From: Amycolatopsis nalaikhensis | GTDB taxonomy: Bacteria > Actinomycetota > Actinomycetes > Mycobacteriales > Pseudonocardiaceae | Reading direction: 5' to 3' | DNA: 64,000 nucleotides | Assembly (NCBI RefSeq): GCF_030264295.1 | Contig: NZ_CP127173.1 | Span: forward strand, 9,803,501 to 9,867,500 | Part shown: piece after piece, positions 9,226-17,561 of the stretch | Numbering within the stretch: the first letter of the stretch is position 1 | How the letters are laid out: each line of letters starts with the position of its first letter | Made by a program: the position numbers and the translations under genes | The notes under the pieces: model-generated | Told to the model about the DNA's origin: nothing | Databases searched by the model: none | What the model saw: only the letters and a program-made list of their open reading frames with translations

Positions 9226-9347
9226 TTCGCTCGCGCGGCCGAACGGCTGGGCATCGAACCTCCTCCGCTTTCGCGCGCCATCGCGCAGCTCGACCCTCAA
9301 CCGCACTGCGGCGGGCACGCATCGGCTCTTCGACCGGCCCGAATGAC
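9226..9347 (+). pseudogene. Decayed N-terminal fragment of a LysR regulator
   Basis: One frame from 9226 reads FARAAERLGIEPPPLSRAIA, the classic LysR recognition helix. The continuation GTHRLFDRPE (homologous to the LGTRLFDR segment) is found about 70 bases later in another frame. The piece therefore contains at least one frameshift and lacks the whole effector domain. It sits between the toxin gene and the 3' end of the SDR gene and fits a former LysR-SDR pair. Confidence 0.6.
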
Positions 9348-9366
9348 CACCGGCGCACCCAGCCGC

Positions 9367-10095
9367 TCAGACCGATCGGGTTTCGCCACCGTCGACGCGG
9401 ATGTTCTGCCCGGTCAGGTAGGCCGATTCCGCACCCGCCAGGAACCGGACGACCCGCGCCGCCTCCGCGGTGCTCTGCGCCCGGCGCAGCGGGATGCCGC
9501 TCGTCCACTCGGCCGGGACCACGCTCGGGTCGTCCTTGGTCAGCCCGGTGAGCAGGTTGTTCATCCGGATGCCTCGCGGGCCGTACTCGTCGGCGTACAG
9601 CTTGGTGAACGAGGCCAGCGCCGCTCGCATCGTCACCGACACCGGGAACATCGGACCGGGCTCGAAGACGCCAGCGGTCGAGATGTTCACGATCGCGCCG
9701 CCGCCGGACGCGATCAGGTGGGGCGTCACCACGCGGGCCATGCGCACCACGTTCATCAGGTAGAGGTCCGCGCCCTCGGCCCACTGCTCGTCGGTGATCT
9801 CGAGCACCGGGCCGCGGGCCGCGTGCCCGCTGCTGTTGACGACCGCGTCGACCCGGCCGTACCGCGACACCGCCAGCTCGACGCACGCCCGCAGGTCGTC
9901 GACGCTGGTGTTCGAGCCGTCCACCCCGGCACCGCCCAGCGATTCGGCCAGGGTCCGGGCCCGGCCCGACGGCGACATCGCCACCACCCGGTAGCCGTTC
10001 CCGGCGAACTCCCGGACGCACGCCGCGCCGATCCCGGATCCGCCACCGACGACGATCGCGACCTTCTCGGCCGCGGGCGAGGCTGGCTCAGGCAT
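9367..10095 (-). CDS. SDR-family oxidoreductase with substituted catalytic residues
   Basis: 242-residue Rossmann protein with a perfect cofactor loop VGGGSGIGAA (residues 16-25, T-G-x3-G-x-G type), VVNSSGHA and the usual C-terminal block TGQNIRVDGG. At the place of the catalytic Tyr-x3-Lys the sequence is PVSVTMRAAL: Ser stands for Tyr and Arg for Lys, so classical SDR proton relay is not possible. The rest of the fold is complete, which argues for a specialised subfamily and not a decayed gene. ATG 10095 overlaps the stop of a decayed reading frame upstream. Substrate unknown. Confidence 0.8.
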   Translation of the reverse strand: MPEPASPAAEKVAIVVGGGSGIGAACVREFAGNGYRVVAMSPSGRARTLAESLGGAGVDGSNTSVDDLRACVELAVSRYGRVDAVVNSSGHAARGPVLEITDEQWAEGADLYLMNVVRMARVVTPHLIASGGGAIVNISTAGVFEPGPMFPVSVTMRAALASFTKLYADEYGPRGIRMNNLLTGLTKDDPSVVPAEWTSGIPLRRAQSTAEAARVVRFLAGAESAYLTGQNIRVDGGETRSV

Positions 10096-10270
10096 GCTCG
10101 TGCTCCTTCAGCCGGGCGGCGATCAGGAATTCGAGCGCGTCGGCGGACAGCTCGGCGTACCGGAGGAAGTCGTAGAGTCGCCGACCGACGCGGAGATCGT
10201 GGGCTTGAGCAGGCCGGTGCCGCCCGCGATGAAGATCATCGACGCGAAGAGCGCGCCCGCGCCGGCGGGG
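10088..10270 (-). pseudogene. Fragment of a POT-family (proton/oligopeptide) transporter and an unidentified tail
   Basis: Minus strand from about 10262 reads FASMIFIAGGTGLLKPTISA, matching the conserved GTGxxKPNxS segment of POT/PTR2 transporters. After a one-base frameshift near 10180 it continues DFLRYAELSADALEFLIAAR and ends at a TGA (10090-10088) that overlaps the SDR ATG. Neither part has a start or the rest of its gene. The second half is not recognised. The overlap suggests a former operon partner of the SDR. Confidence 0.45.
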
Positions 10271-10446
10271 ATCCCAGGCAGATGTGGCACGCTTCGCAAC
10301 ACGGTCCGCGACGTCCCCTGACGGGCACGCGGTGGCGGCTCACCTTCGGGTGCTTTCCGGGAGCGGGCAGCTGCGTCGACACTGGACAGAGGCCGCGGAG
10401 ACTATCCTGACGGCGTTCCCGCGTCGACGAGCTTGGGCAGGCCGCA

Positions 10447-11181
10447 GTGACCGACCGTGATGCGCGGCTGCGCAAGAAGGTGCAGACGGCGCCGCAGCAG
10501 ATCGCCTCCCTGATCAAGGAGGCGATCCTGGAAGGCAGCCTGCCGCCCGGTGCGCAGCTGCCCTCGGAGACCGAGATAGCCGAAAACTTCGGCGTCAGCA
10601 GGCCCACCATCCGGGAGGCGCTGCGCACGCTCAAGTCGACCGGCGTGATCACGGCCGCCCGGGGCCGGCACGGCGGGCACCGGATCTCGGACGGCTCGAC
10701 CGCCAGTCTCGCCCGCGGCATGGGTGACTACATGACGCTGGCCATCGGCGCGAACCACGTCGGCTACCGGGACATCTTCGAGGTGCGGTCCGAACTGGAC
10801 CTGCTCGCCGCGTCCACCGCCGCCCAGCGCCGCACCGAGGAGGACGTCGACGCCCTGCGGGAGCTCGCCGGGACGGAGTCGGCGTCCGGCAGCGTGGAAG
10901 CGGCGCTGCGCTACGACCTCGCCTTCCACCGCAAGATCGCGGAATGCTCGCACAACCAGCTGATCGTGGCCTTCATGAGCGCCACGATCGTGGTGTTCCA
11001 GGACTGCGACGTCGATCTGGACATGTTCTCCCAGGACAGCGTCCTCGCGCACCTCGACGACGTCCGGGAGGCGGTGATCGCCGGTGACTCCGGGCGCGCA
11101 CGCGAGGCGATGCACCGCCACGTCGGCCTGTCCGGCGCGCTGTGCGGCGTGCCCCTCGACCCGGCGCGCCGGCCCCGCTGA
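10447..11181 (+). CDS. GntR-family regulator, FadR/FCD subgroup
   Basis: 244 residues. N-terminal winged helix (about 15-85) with SLPPGAQLPSETEIAENFGV and SRPTIREALRTLKSTGVI, the signature of GntR proteins. The C-terminal all-helical FCD ligand domain (about 100-235) has FEVRSELDLLAASTAAQRR, AFHRKIAECSHN and the final metal/ligand segment REAMHRHVG. GTG 10447 is taken because it leaves the usual short arm before the helix. It stands upstream of the dioxygenase cluster in the same direction, with 247 bases between, and is its most likely local regulator. Effector unknown. Confidence 0.88.
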   Translation: MTDRDARLRKKVQTAPQQIASLIKEAILEGSLPPGAQLPSETEIAENFGVSRPTIREALRTLKSTGVITAARGRHGGHRISDGSTASLARGMGDYMTLAIGANHVGYRDIFEVRSELDLLAASTAAQRRTEEDVDALRELAGTESASGSVEAALRYDLAFHRKIAECSHNQLIVAFMSATIVVFQDCDVDLDMFSQDSVLAHLDDVREAVIAGDSGRAREAMHRHVGLSGALCGVPLDPARRPR

Positions 11182-11428
11182 CCACGCAATTGTCAGTTTT
11201 TCTGCCTTGACCCGGTGCCGCCGCGCGACAACCATCCTGTCTTGGGCGCACCGCGGAACACCTGCCGCACAACGGCAACCGGTGCGTCCTCGGTCCCCTT
11301 CGCTGGCCGCGCGGTCGCGACACCCTTTCGCGACGGCCGGGCCGAAGGCTTCCCGCCGCGCTGAACACCGCCCGCCCGGCGCGGAAACCTTCCCGACGAC
11401 CACCACACCACCGTTCGCAGAGGCCGGT
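11182..11428. promoter_or_regulatory. 247-base leader between the GntR gene and the dioxygenase operon
   Basis: No gene is visible here. A TTGACC hexamer (11207-11212) could be a -35 box. The short inverted repeat GACA-7-TGTC (11227-11241) could serve a GntR protein, whose sites are usually short palindromes. Neither is strong. The ribosome site AGAGG precedes the ATG at 11429. Confidence 0.3.
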
Positions 11429-12757
11429 ATGACACTCCAGCACGCCTTCGTCGACGGCCGGCCCCGCCCGGCGGCCGGCGACCTCACGGCGCTCGTCCGC
11501 GAGGACCGCGTCCACCGCACGCTCTACACCGATCCGGAGATCTTCGCCGCGGAGATGGCCCAGGTCTTCGGCGGCCGCTCGTGGGTTTACCTGGCGCACG
11601 AATCGCAAGTGCCGGAACCGAACTCGTTCCTTTCGCTCCGGGTCGGCCTGCGTCCGGTGCTGCTCACCCGGGACCGCTCCGGGGCGCTGCACGCGGTGTT
11701 CAACCGCTGCAGCCACCGCGCCGCCACGTTGTGCCGCGAAATGAGCGGCGTGGCCAAGAGCTTCCAATGCCCGTACCACGGCTGGACGTTCCGCAACACC
11801 GGCGAACTGGTCGGCACCCCGTGGCCGCAGGGCTACGGCGAGAACTTCGACCGCGCCGAGCACGGCCTGCACAAGTTCCCGCGCGTCGAGTCCTATCGGG
11901 GCTTCATTTTCGGCACGCTCAACGCTTCCGCGCCCAGCGTGCCCGAATGGCTCGGCGCGGCCACCGGCTGGCTCGACTACTGGATCGACCGGGCGCCCGA
12001 AGGCGAGGTCATCGTCCGCAGCGGCGTGCACCACATGGGGTACCGCGGCAACTGGAAGCTCGCCTACGACAACGCGGGCGACGGCTACCACCCGGCGTTC
12101 TCCCACCGTTCCCTGCTCGAAATGGCCTCGCGCATGGGCGAGAGCAAGGACATGTCGTACTTCGGCACCACCCCGGACGACGGTCCGATGCGGACTTACC
12201 TGCTCGGCAACGGGCACAGCGTGATCGACCAGCGGCCGAACTACGAGGGTCCGGGCAGTTTCTGGGCCAACCAGCGTCCGCAGCCCGGCCGCGAAAGCCT
12301 CGAAGAACGCATCCGCGCCGAGCACGGGGAGGACGCCGACCGGCTGCTCGACCTGTGCGTCGGCTCGCAGATCAACCTCAGCATCTTCCCCAACCTGCTG
12401 ATCATCGGGAACCAGATCCAGGTGATCGAGCCGCTCGCGGTCGACCGCACCCAGCTGAGCTGGCACGCCACCGCGATCGGCGGGGTGCCGCCGGAGATCA
12501 ACACCGTCCGGATGCGCACGCAGGAGGACTTCCCCGCCTTCGGCGAGCCCGATGACCAGGCGAACTTCGAAGAAGTCCAACGTGGACTCGCCGCGCCGGA
12601 AGCCGAATGGGTGCTGATGAACCGCGGGCTGGACGTCCCGGGCTGGCAGGAGATCGGCCCGGACGGGGTCGTGTCCAGTGCGGTCACCGACGAAGGGCAC
12701 ATGCGGCAGTACTACGCCACCTGGCTCGACCTGATGGCTCCGGAGGCGACCCGATGA
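11429..12757 (+). CDS. Rieske non-heme iron dioxygenase, alpha (oxygenase) subunit, aniline-type cluster
   Basis: 442 residues. Catalytic subunit that inserts O2 into an aromatic ring. The Rieske [2Fe-2S] ligands are C94, H96, C114 and H117 (NRCSHRAATL and QCPYHGWTF). The mononuclear iron motif is DNAGDGYHPAFSH with H221 and H226, joined in the family by a distal Asp. ATG 11429 has an AGAGG site. An upstream in-frame continuation exists but has no homology. It is the first gene of a tight operon and overlaps the beta subunit by ATGA. With a GS-like ligase and class I amidotransferase downstream it resembles TdnA1/AtdA3 of aniline dioxygenases. The true substrate remains to be shown. Confidence 0.9.
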   Translation: MTLQHAFVDGRPRPAAGDLTALVREDRVHRTLYTDPEIFAAEMAQVFGGRSWVYLAHESQVPEPNSFLSLRVGLRPVLLTRDRSGALHAVFNRCSHRAATLCREMSGVAKSFQCPYHGWTFRNTGELVGTPWPQGYGENFDRAEHGLHKFPRVESYRGFIFGTLNASAPSVPEWLGAATGWLDYWIDRAPEGEVIVRSGVHHMGYRGNWKLAYDNAGDGYHPAFSHRSLLEMASRMGESKDMSYFGTTPDDGPMRTYLLGNGHSVIDQRPNYEGPGSFWANQRPQPGRESLEERIRAEHGEDADRLLDLCVGSQINLSIFPNLLIIGNQIQVIEPLAVDRTQLSWHATAIGGVPPEINTVRMRTQEDFPAFGEPDDQANFEEVQRGLAAPEAEWVLMNRGLDVPGWQEIGPDGVVSSAVTDEGHMRQYYATWLDLMAPEATR

Positions 12758-13353
12758 CCCGCACGATCCCGCCGCGCTACGCCGACACGTCGTCCTGGTC
12801 CTACCACGTCGACGACGAGTACTACCGCGAGCTGCGCCGGCAAACGAACCTGCTCCGGGAAGACTGGCCCGAAGCGACCGTCGAGGAAACCGTGCGCGCG
12901 GCGACGTTCCTCGCCCGGGAAGCCCGGCTGATCGACGACGGCCGGTTCAACCACTGGCTCGACCTGTTCACCGACGACTGCCTGTACTGGGTGCCGGTGG
13001 TCGCGGGCGGCGGCGACCCGGCCACGGAGGTGTCGCACGCCTTCGACGACCGGCGCCGCCTCACCGACCGCGTCTACTGGCTGCGCACCGGACTGGCGTT
13101 CAGCCAGATCCCGGCCTCCCGGACCCGGCGGGTGATCGGCAACGTCGAGACGTCGGCCGATCCGGAGACCGGGGATCGGCTGGTGCGCTCGAACTTCACC
13201 GTGCACGAGTTCCGGGCCGGCGTCGCCAAGACCTATGCCGGCTGGTACGGCCACGTGCTGCGGAACACCGGCGACGGCTGGCGGATCCGGGTCAAGCAGG
13301 CGAACCTCCTCGATTCCGACCAGATCCACGAGAACCTGACGTTGGTGTTCTGA
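12754..13353 (+). CDS. Ring-hydroxylating dioxygenase, beta subunit
   Basis: 199 residues of the SnoaL/NTF2-like beta fold. Recognisable parts are EARLIDDGRFNHWLDLFTDD (residues 50-69), then YWVPV, RTRRVIGNV and the C-terminal RVKQANLLDSDQIHENLTLV. These proteins have no cofactor and build the alpha3-beta3 hexamer. The ATG lies inside ATGA at the end of the alpha gene, so translation is coupled and the subunits are made 1:1. An N-terminal stretch of about 40 residues precedes the fold, as in the aniline/benzoate type. Confidence 0.9.
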   Translation: MTRTIPPRYADTSSWSYHVDDEYYRELRRQTNLLREDWPEATVEETVRAATFLAREARLIDDGRFNHWLDLFTDDCLYWVPVVAGGGDPATEVSHAFDDRRRLTDRVYWLRTGLAFSQIPASRTRRVIGNVETSADPETGDRLVRSNFTVHEFRAGVAKTYAGWYGHVLRNTGDGWRIRVKQANLLDSDQIHENLTLVF

Positions 13354-13656
13354 ATGGACGACGACCGCACCCCGAACCGGGATCCCGGCGACGGCGAACT
13401 CGAGCGGCTCCGCCGTGAGAACGCCTTGCTGCGGTTGCGGCTCCTCCGGGTGGAAAGCGAACTGGCGACCACGGCGCCGCTGGTCGATCAGGTCAAACAC
13501 CTGGGCCTGTGGGACTTCACGCCCTACGGGATCGTGCCCGACGGCAGCTGGCTGGCGGTGGACCGGGCGAAGGCGACCGCGTTGATGGGCGCCCTCGCGC
13601 ACGTCGATCACTGGAACCCGTGGCGCACCGCGATCGAACCGAGGCCGCAGCCGTGA
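13354..13656 (+). CDS. Small unknown protein of the dioxygenase operon
   Basis: 100 residues, starting directly after the beta-subunit stop and overlapping the amidotransferase start by 4 bases (GTGA), so it is cotranslated. The N-terminal half is charged and leucine-rich (ERLRRENALLRLRLLRVESE, residues 17-36) and looks like a short coiled coil. The C-terminal half holds GLWDFTPYGIVPDGSWLAVD and ends in a Pro-rich tail. No Cys, no signal peptide, no known domain. It could be an assembly or docking factor for the oxygenase or the ligase, but that is only inferred from position. Confidence 0.7.
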   Translation: MDDDRTPNRDPGDGELERLRRENALLRLRLLRVESELATTAPLVDQVKHLGLWDFTPYGIVPDGSWLAVDRAKATALMGALAHVDHWNPWRTAIEPRPQP

Positions 13657-14342
13657 CCGGGATCGTGGTGATCACCCATGTCGACGGGGCCGATGTCGGC
13701 TTGGTGGCCCAGATCGCCGCCGAACGCGGACACGTGCTGCGGATCGTGCGGCCCTACCTGGGCGACGAACTGCCCGGGCTCGACGAGCTCGACGCCGTCG
13801 TCGTCATGGGCGGGCCGCAGAACGCCTACGACGACCTCCCGTACCTGCGGACCGAAGAGCGGTACCTGGCCAAGGCGGTCGAAGCCGAGGTCCCGGTGCT
13901 GGCCATCTGCCTCGGCTCGCAGCTGCTGGCGCGGGCGCTGGGCGGATCCGCCGCTCCCGGCGGTTCCGGTCTCGAAGCGGGCATGATCGCCGTGCGGCCC
14001 GTCGACGGAACCCGCGACGAGGTGGGCGGCGAATTCTTCTCGTTCCACTCCGATTCCGTGACTCCGCCCGAGAACGCGGAAATCCTGGCCCGCTCCGACC
14101 GGTACCCCCAGGCCTGGGTTCGCGGGTCCGCGCTCGCGGTCCAGTTCCACCCGGAAATCACGATGGACGGCGTCGACGCGCTTCTCGCCGTCGAAGGCCC
14201 GAAGCTCGAACGATTCGGCGTTCCGGTGGCCGACCTGCGCCGCGACGCACAGCGGTACTTCTCGGCGGGCGCCGGTGATTCCCGCCGCCTGCTGAACCGC
14301 TGGTTCGACTCCCTCCCGTCCTCCCCGACATCCCGCCCCTGA
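13653..14342 (+). CDS. Class I glutamine-amidotransferase-like hydrolase (TdnT/AtdA2 type)
   Basis: 229 residues. The triad is visible: nucleophile C86 in the elbow AICLGSQLLA, then H166 and E168 in AVQFHPEIT. The oxyanion strand is VVVMGGPQNAYDD. In aniline degradation the homologous AtdA2/TdnT hydrolyses the toxic gamma-glutamylanilide intermediate, and in polyamine breakdown PuuD does a similar job. Its place next to the GS-like ligase supports such a gamma-glutamyl hydrolase role over amide transfer in biosynthesis. GTG 13653 overlaps the upstream stop. Family call firm, specific reaction inferred. Confidence 0.85.
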   Translation: MTGIVVITHVDGADVGLVAQIAAERGHVLRIVRPYLGDELPGLDELDAVVVMGGPQNAYDDLPYLRTEERYLAKAVEAEVPVLAICLGSQLLARALGGSAAPGGSGLEAGMIAVRPVDGTRDEVGGEFFSFHSDSVTPPENAEILARSDRYPQAWVRGSALAVQFHPEITMDGVDALLAVEGPKLERFGVPVADLRRDAQRYFSAGAGDSRRLLNRWFDSLPSSPTSRP

Positions 14343-14359
14343 TTTCAAAGGAGAAATCC

Positions 14360-15853
14360 ATGTCCGGCAGCGCGAAGTTCATCGAACGACACGGCCTCTT
14401 CACCCCGGCCCAGGCCGAGGCGGCCCAACGCTCCCTGGAGCTGATCGAGCAGCACGGCATCGAGATGGTCCGGATCGTGTGGCCGGACCAGCACGGTCTG
14501 CTGCGCGGCAAGGCGTTGACGAAAGCCGCTTACACCAGCGCGTTGTCGGCGGGCAGCGAGATCACCATGGCCCCGTTCTTCTTCGACTCGGCCAACGCGA
14601 TCGTGCTCAACCCGTTCACCCCGGACGGCGGGTTCGCGATCCCCGGCCTCGGCGGCAGCCCGAACGTCACCATGGTGCCCGACCCGGCGACGTTCACCGT
14701 GCTGCCCTGGGTGGCCAAGACCGCGGTGGTGTTCGCGGACCTGTACCTCAACGACGGCAGCCCGTTCCCGCTGGCCCCGCGCACGATCCTGCGCGCCCAG
14801 CTGGACCGCCTCGCCTCGCACGATTACCGGCTCGTCTCCGGCATCGAGATGGAGTGGCACCTGACCAAGGTCCTCGACGACCTGCTCGGCAAGTGCTCGC
14901 TGGGCGCGCCCGGCAGCCCGGCCGACCCGCCGCTGGTGGCCCCGGTCGCCCGCGGCTACAACTACCTGCTGCTCGACCACCTCGACGAGATCGACGACGC
15001 CCTGATCCCGATCCGCGAGGCCCTGCAGTCGATGGGGCTGCCGCTGCGGTCCTTCGACGACGAGTGGGCGCCGAGCCAGGTCGAGACCACGTTCGACGTC
15101 ATGGAGGGCATGGCCGCCGCCGACGCGGCCAGCCTGTTCAAGATGGCCGTCAAGCAGATCTCCAAGCGCCGCGGCTACCTGGCGTCGTTCATGTGCACGC
15201 CCGCGCTCCAAGGGTTCTACGCCAGCGGCTGGCACCTGCACACTTCGATCGCGGACGCGAAGACCGGCGAGAACCTGATGGTTCCCGGCGCGGGCGAGGC
15301 GCTTTCCGAGCTCGGCCGGCACTACGTGGGCGGCCAGCTGGCGCACGGCGCCCCGGCGTCGGTGTTCACCACACCGACGGTCAACGGATACCGGCGCCGC
15401 CGCCCGTACTCGCTGGCGCCGGACCGGCTCACCTGGGCCCACGACAACCGCGCGGCCATGATGCGCGTCATCGGCGGCCCCGGCGACCAGGCCTCGCATG
15501 TCGAGAACCGGGTGGGCGAGTCCGCGGCGAACCCGTACCTGTACATGGCTTCCCAGGTCGCGGCCGGGCTCGACGGCATCCTCAACCGGACCTCCCCCGG
15601 CCCGCTGAGCGAGGACCCGTACTCGGCCGAAGTGCCGCAGCTGCCCGCCACCCTCGCCGAGGCGGTCGACTCGCTGGAGGCGGATCCCTTCTTCCGCAAG
15701 GAATTCGGCGACGTCTTCGTCGACTACCTGGTCGCCGTGAAGCGCTGCGAGATTTCCCGTTACGACGCCTGGGTCGCCGAGCACCCGGACGCCGAGAGCT
15801 ACGTCAACGGTGTCACCGACTGGGAGCACCGCGAGTACTTCGAGCTGTTCTGA
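14360..15853 (+). CDS. Glutamine-synthetase-like gamma-glutamyl amide ligase (TdnQ/AtdA1 type)
   Basis: 497 residues. ATP-dependent ligase of the GS superfamily. The beta-grasp N-domain has VRIVWPDQHGLLRGKAL. The catalytic barrel shows SGIEMEWHL (metal-binding Glu), PSQVETTFDV, the His block GWHLHTSI, NGYRRRRPYSLAP and HVENRVGESAANPYLYMA. Housekeeping GS enzymes are about 450-480 residues; the longer sequence and its neighbours match gamma-glutamylanilide or gamma-glutamylamine synthases. In the aniline pathway it couples glutamate to the amine before dioxygenation. AAGGAG precedes the ATG at good distance, giving strong initiation. Amine substrate unknown. Confidence 0.85.
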   Translation: MSGSAKFIERHGLFTPAQAEAAQRSLELIEQHGIEMVRIVWPDQHGLLRGKALTKAAYTSALSAGSEITMAPFFFDSANAIVLNPFTPDGGFAIPGLGGSPNVTMVPDPATFTVLPWVAKTAVVFADLYLNDGSPFPLAPRTILRAQLDRLASHDYRLVSGIEMEWHLTKVLDDLLGKCSLGAPGSPADPPLVAPVARGYNYLLLDHLDEIDDALIPIREALQSMGLPLRSFDDEWAPSQVETTFDVMEGMAAADAASLFKMAVKQISKRRGYLASFMCTPALQGFYASGWHLHTSIADAKTGENLMVPGAGEALSELGRHYVGGQLAHGAPASVFTTPTVNGYRRRRPYSLAPDRLTWAHDNRAAMMRVIGGPGDQASHVENRVGESAANPYLYMASQVAAGLDGILNRTSPGPLSEDPYSAEVPQLPATLAEAVDSLEADPFFRKEFGDVFVDYLVAVKRCEISRYDAWVAEHPDAESYVNGVTDWEHREYFELF

Positions 15854-15897
15854 CCCCGCCGGTTCCGGGACCCCCTAGCTGATCGGAGCACCCCGTC

Positions 15898-16218
15898 ATG
15901 CCCAAGATCGTGTTCACCTGCCCCGACGGATCGACTCGCGTCGTCGAGGCTCGCGAAGGCGCCTCGATCATGGAAGCGGGGACCAAGTCGGGGGTTCCCG
16001 GGATCGTCGCGGAATGCGGCGGCGCCATGGCGTGCGCGACGTGCCACGTCTACGTCGCGGACGCGTTCCTCGCGAAGGCCGGGGAACCGGACGACTTCGA
16101 GGACGAAATGCTCGACGACGCGGTCGCCGAGCGCACCGCCGCCAGCCGGTTGTCCTGCCAGATCCGGATGACCGACCAGCTGGACGGCATCGAAGTGACC
16201 GTGGCGCCGGAACAGTGA
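15898..16218 (+). CDS. [2Fe-2S] ferredoxin, adrenodoxin/putidaredoxin type
   Basis: 106 residues. Cluster ligands C40, C46, C49 and C87 in the pattern C-x5-C-x2-C-x37-C (AECGGAMACATCHVYV and SRLSCQI), typical of vertebrate-type ferredoxins that serve P450s and Rieske oxygenases. It should carry electrons from the reductase encoded next to the oxygenase at the operon start. GGAG lies upstream of ATG 15898. The stop overlaps the reductase GTG, so the pair is coupled. Known aniline dioxygenases use a fused reductase instead, so this cluster has a three-component chain. Confidence 0.92.
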   Translation: MPKIVFTCPDGSTRVVEAREGASIMEAGTKSGVPGIVAECGGAMACATCHVYVADAFLAKAGEPDDFEDEMLDDAVAERTAASRLSCQIRMTDQLDGIEVTVAPEQ

Positions 16219-17492
16219 CGGAGACGGACGCGATGGAAACCGGAACCAGGTCCGCGCGAGACGGCGTGCTCGTCGTCGGGGCAGGCGAAGCGGGCGTACG
16301 GGTGGCGACCGCGTTGCGGGAGCTGGATTACCAGGGCCGGATCGTGGTCGTCGGCGACGAGCCGCACCAGCCGTATTCGCGCCCACCGCTGTCGAAGGCG
16401 TTCCTCGGCGGCAAGGCGGACGAGGACGACCTGGCCCTGCGCACCCCGGACTACTTCCGCGCGGCGGGCATCGAAGTCCGCACTGGCCGCGCGATTACCC
16501 ACATCGAGCTGAAGGACGCCGGCGGCGGCGAGGCGACGTGCGCCGACGGGGAAGTCATCCCGTTCGGCAAGCTCGTCCTGGCGACGGGAGCACGAGCGCG
16601 TCCGCTGCCGTTCGAGGGCGCGTCGCTGGAGGGCGTGTGCACGCTGCGCAGCCTCCGCGACGCGGCGACGGTGCGGGACCGTCTCGCCGAAGCCGAGCGC
16701 GTGGTGATCATCGGCGCCGGGTTCATCGGATTGGAGGCCGCGGCGGTCAGCAGTGCCCGGGGGCTGGCCACCACCGTGGTCGAGCGGGAAGAACGGCTGC
16801 TGAGCCGGGTGTGCGCGGAGCCTTTGTCCCGCTTCCTGCGCGACCGCCACGGCGAGTGGGGCGTCCGGTTCGAGCTCGGCGCCGACGTCCGCGGGCTAGT
16901 GGGAGACGGGCACCGGGTCCGTGAGGTCGTCCTCGCCGACGGCCGAGTGCTGCCCGCCGACCTCGTGCTCGCGGGGATAGGGGCGGTCCCGGAAACCACC
17001 CTCGCCGAGAAGCTCGGGTTGACGGTGCAACGCGGCATCGTCGTCGACGCGGAGTGCCGCACGAGCCGGGAGGGAGTATGGGCCGTCGGCGACTGCACGG
17101 TCGCGCCGCATCCGCATCTGCCGGGCGAGGTCATCGGAGCAGAGTCGGTGCAGAACGCGAACGACCAGGCCAAGGCGGCGGCTGCCGCGATCGCCGGGGT
17201 CGCGGCACCCCAGACGCCGGTGCCGTGGTTCTGGTCGGACCAGCGCGACCTGAAGCTGCAGATCGCGGGCATTTCGAACGGGCACGACGAGTACGTGGTG
17301 CGCGGCCCGGACCCGGCGGAGCTGACGGTGCTGTACTACCGGGCGGGCGTGCTGATCGCCGCCGAATCGGTCAACCGCCCGAAGGACTTCATGGCGGTCA
17401 AACGGGCCTTGGCGGCGGGCCGGACCATCCCCCCGGCTGCCGCCGCCGACCTGGGCGTTCCGCTCAAGGAGTCGGTCGTCGACCGCGGGTGA
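16215..17492 (+). CDS. NAD(P)H-dependent ferredoxin reductase (FAD, RhlE/BphA4 type)
   Basis: 425 residues of the two-dinucleotide-fold flavoprotein family. FAD loop VLVVGAGEAGVRVATAL, the PYSRPPLSKAFLGG active-site segment, ATGARARPLPF, NAD loop VVIIGAGFIGLEAAAVSSAR, second FAD block VWAVGDCTVAPHPH and a C-terminal interface domain ending in the operon-specific tail. It transfers electrons from NAD(P)H to the ferredoxin just upstream. GTG 16215 overlaps the ferredoxin stop; an in-frame ATG at 16233 is an alternative start. Confidence 0.92.
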   Translation: MTETDAMETGTRSARDGVLVVGAGEAGVRVATALRELDYQGRIVVVGDEPHQPYSRPPLSKAFLGGKADEDDLALRTPDYFRAAGIEVRTGRAITHIELKDAGGGEATCADGEVIPFGKLVLATGARARPLPFEGASLEGVCTLRSLRDAATVRDRLAEAERVVIIGAGFIGLEAAAVSSARGLATTVVEREERLLSRVCAEPLSRFLRDRHGEWGVRFELGADVRGLVGDGHRVREVVLADGRVLPADLVLAGIGAVPETTLAEKLGLTVQRGIVVDAECRTSREGVWAVGDCTVAPHPHLPGEVIGAESVQNANDQAKAAAAAIAGVAAPQTPVPWFWSDQRDLKLQIAGISNGHDEYVVRGPDPAELTVLYYRAGVLIAAESVNRPKDFMAVKRALAAGRTIPPAAAADLGVPLKESVVDRG

Positions 17493-17561
17493 TCTCCGGT
17501 CGGCACCGGTGGAGCTGCCCCAAGATCCGGACTACGCTGACACGCGTCAGGAGGTGACGCG

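Noticed and set aside
9213..9551. Immunity gene for the Rhs toxin (112 codons)
   Set aside because: Composition is Arg/Pro-rich without fold, the frame overlaps the LysR relic, and it runs antisense into the SDR gene.
4334..10021. 1895-codon open frame on the minus strand opposite the Rhs gene
   Set aside because: Low-complexity Arg/Val/Gly composition typical of GC-rich antisense frames. The plus strand has clear YD repeats and a WXG region.
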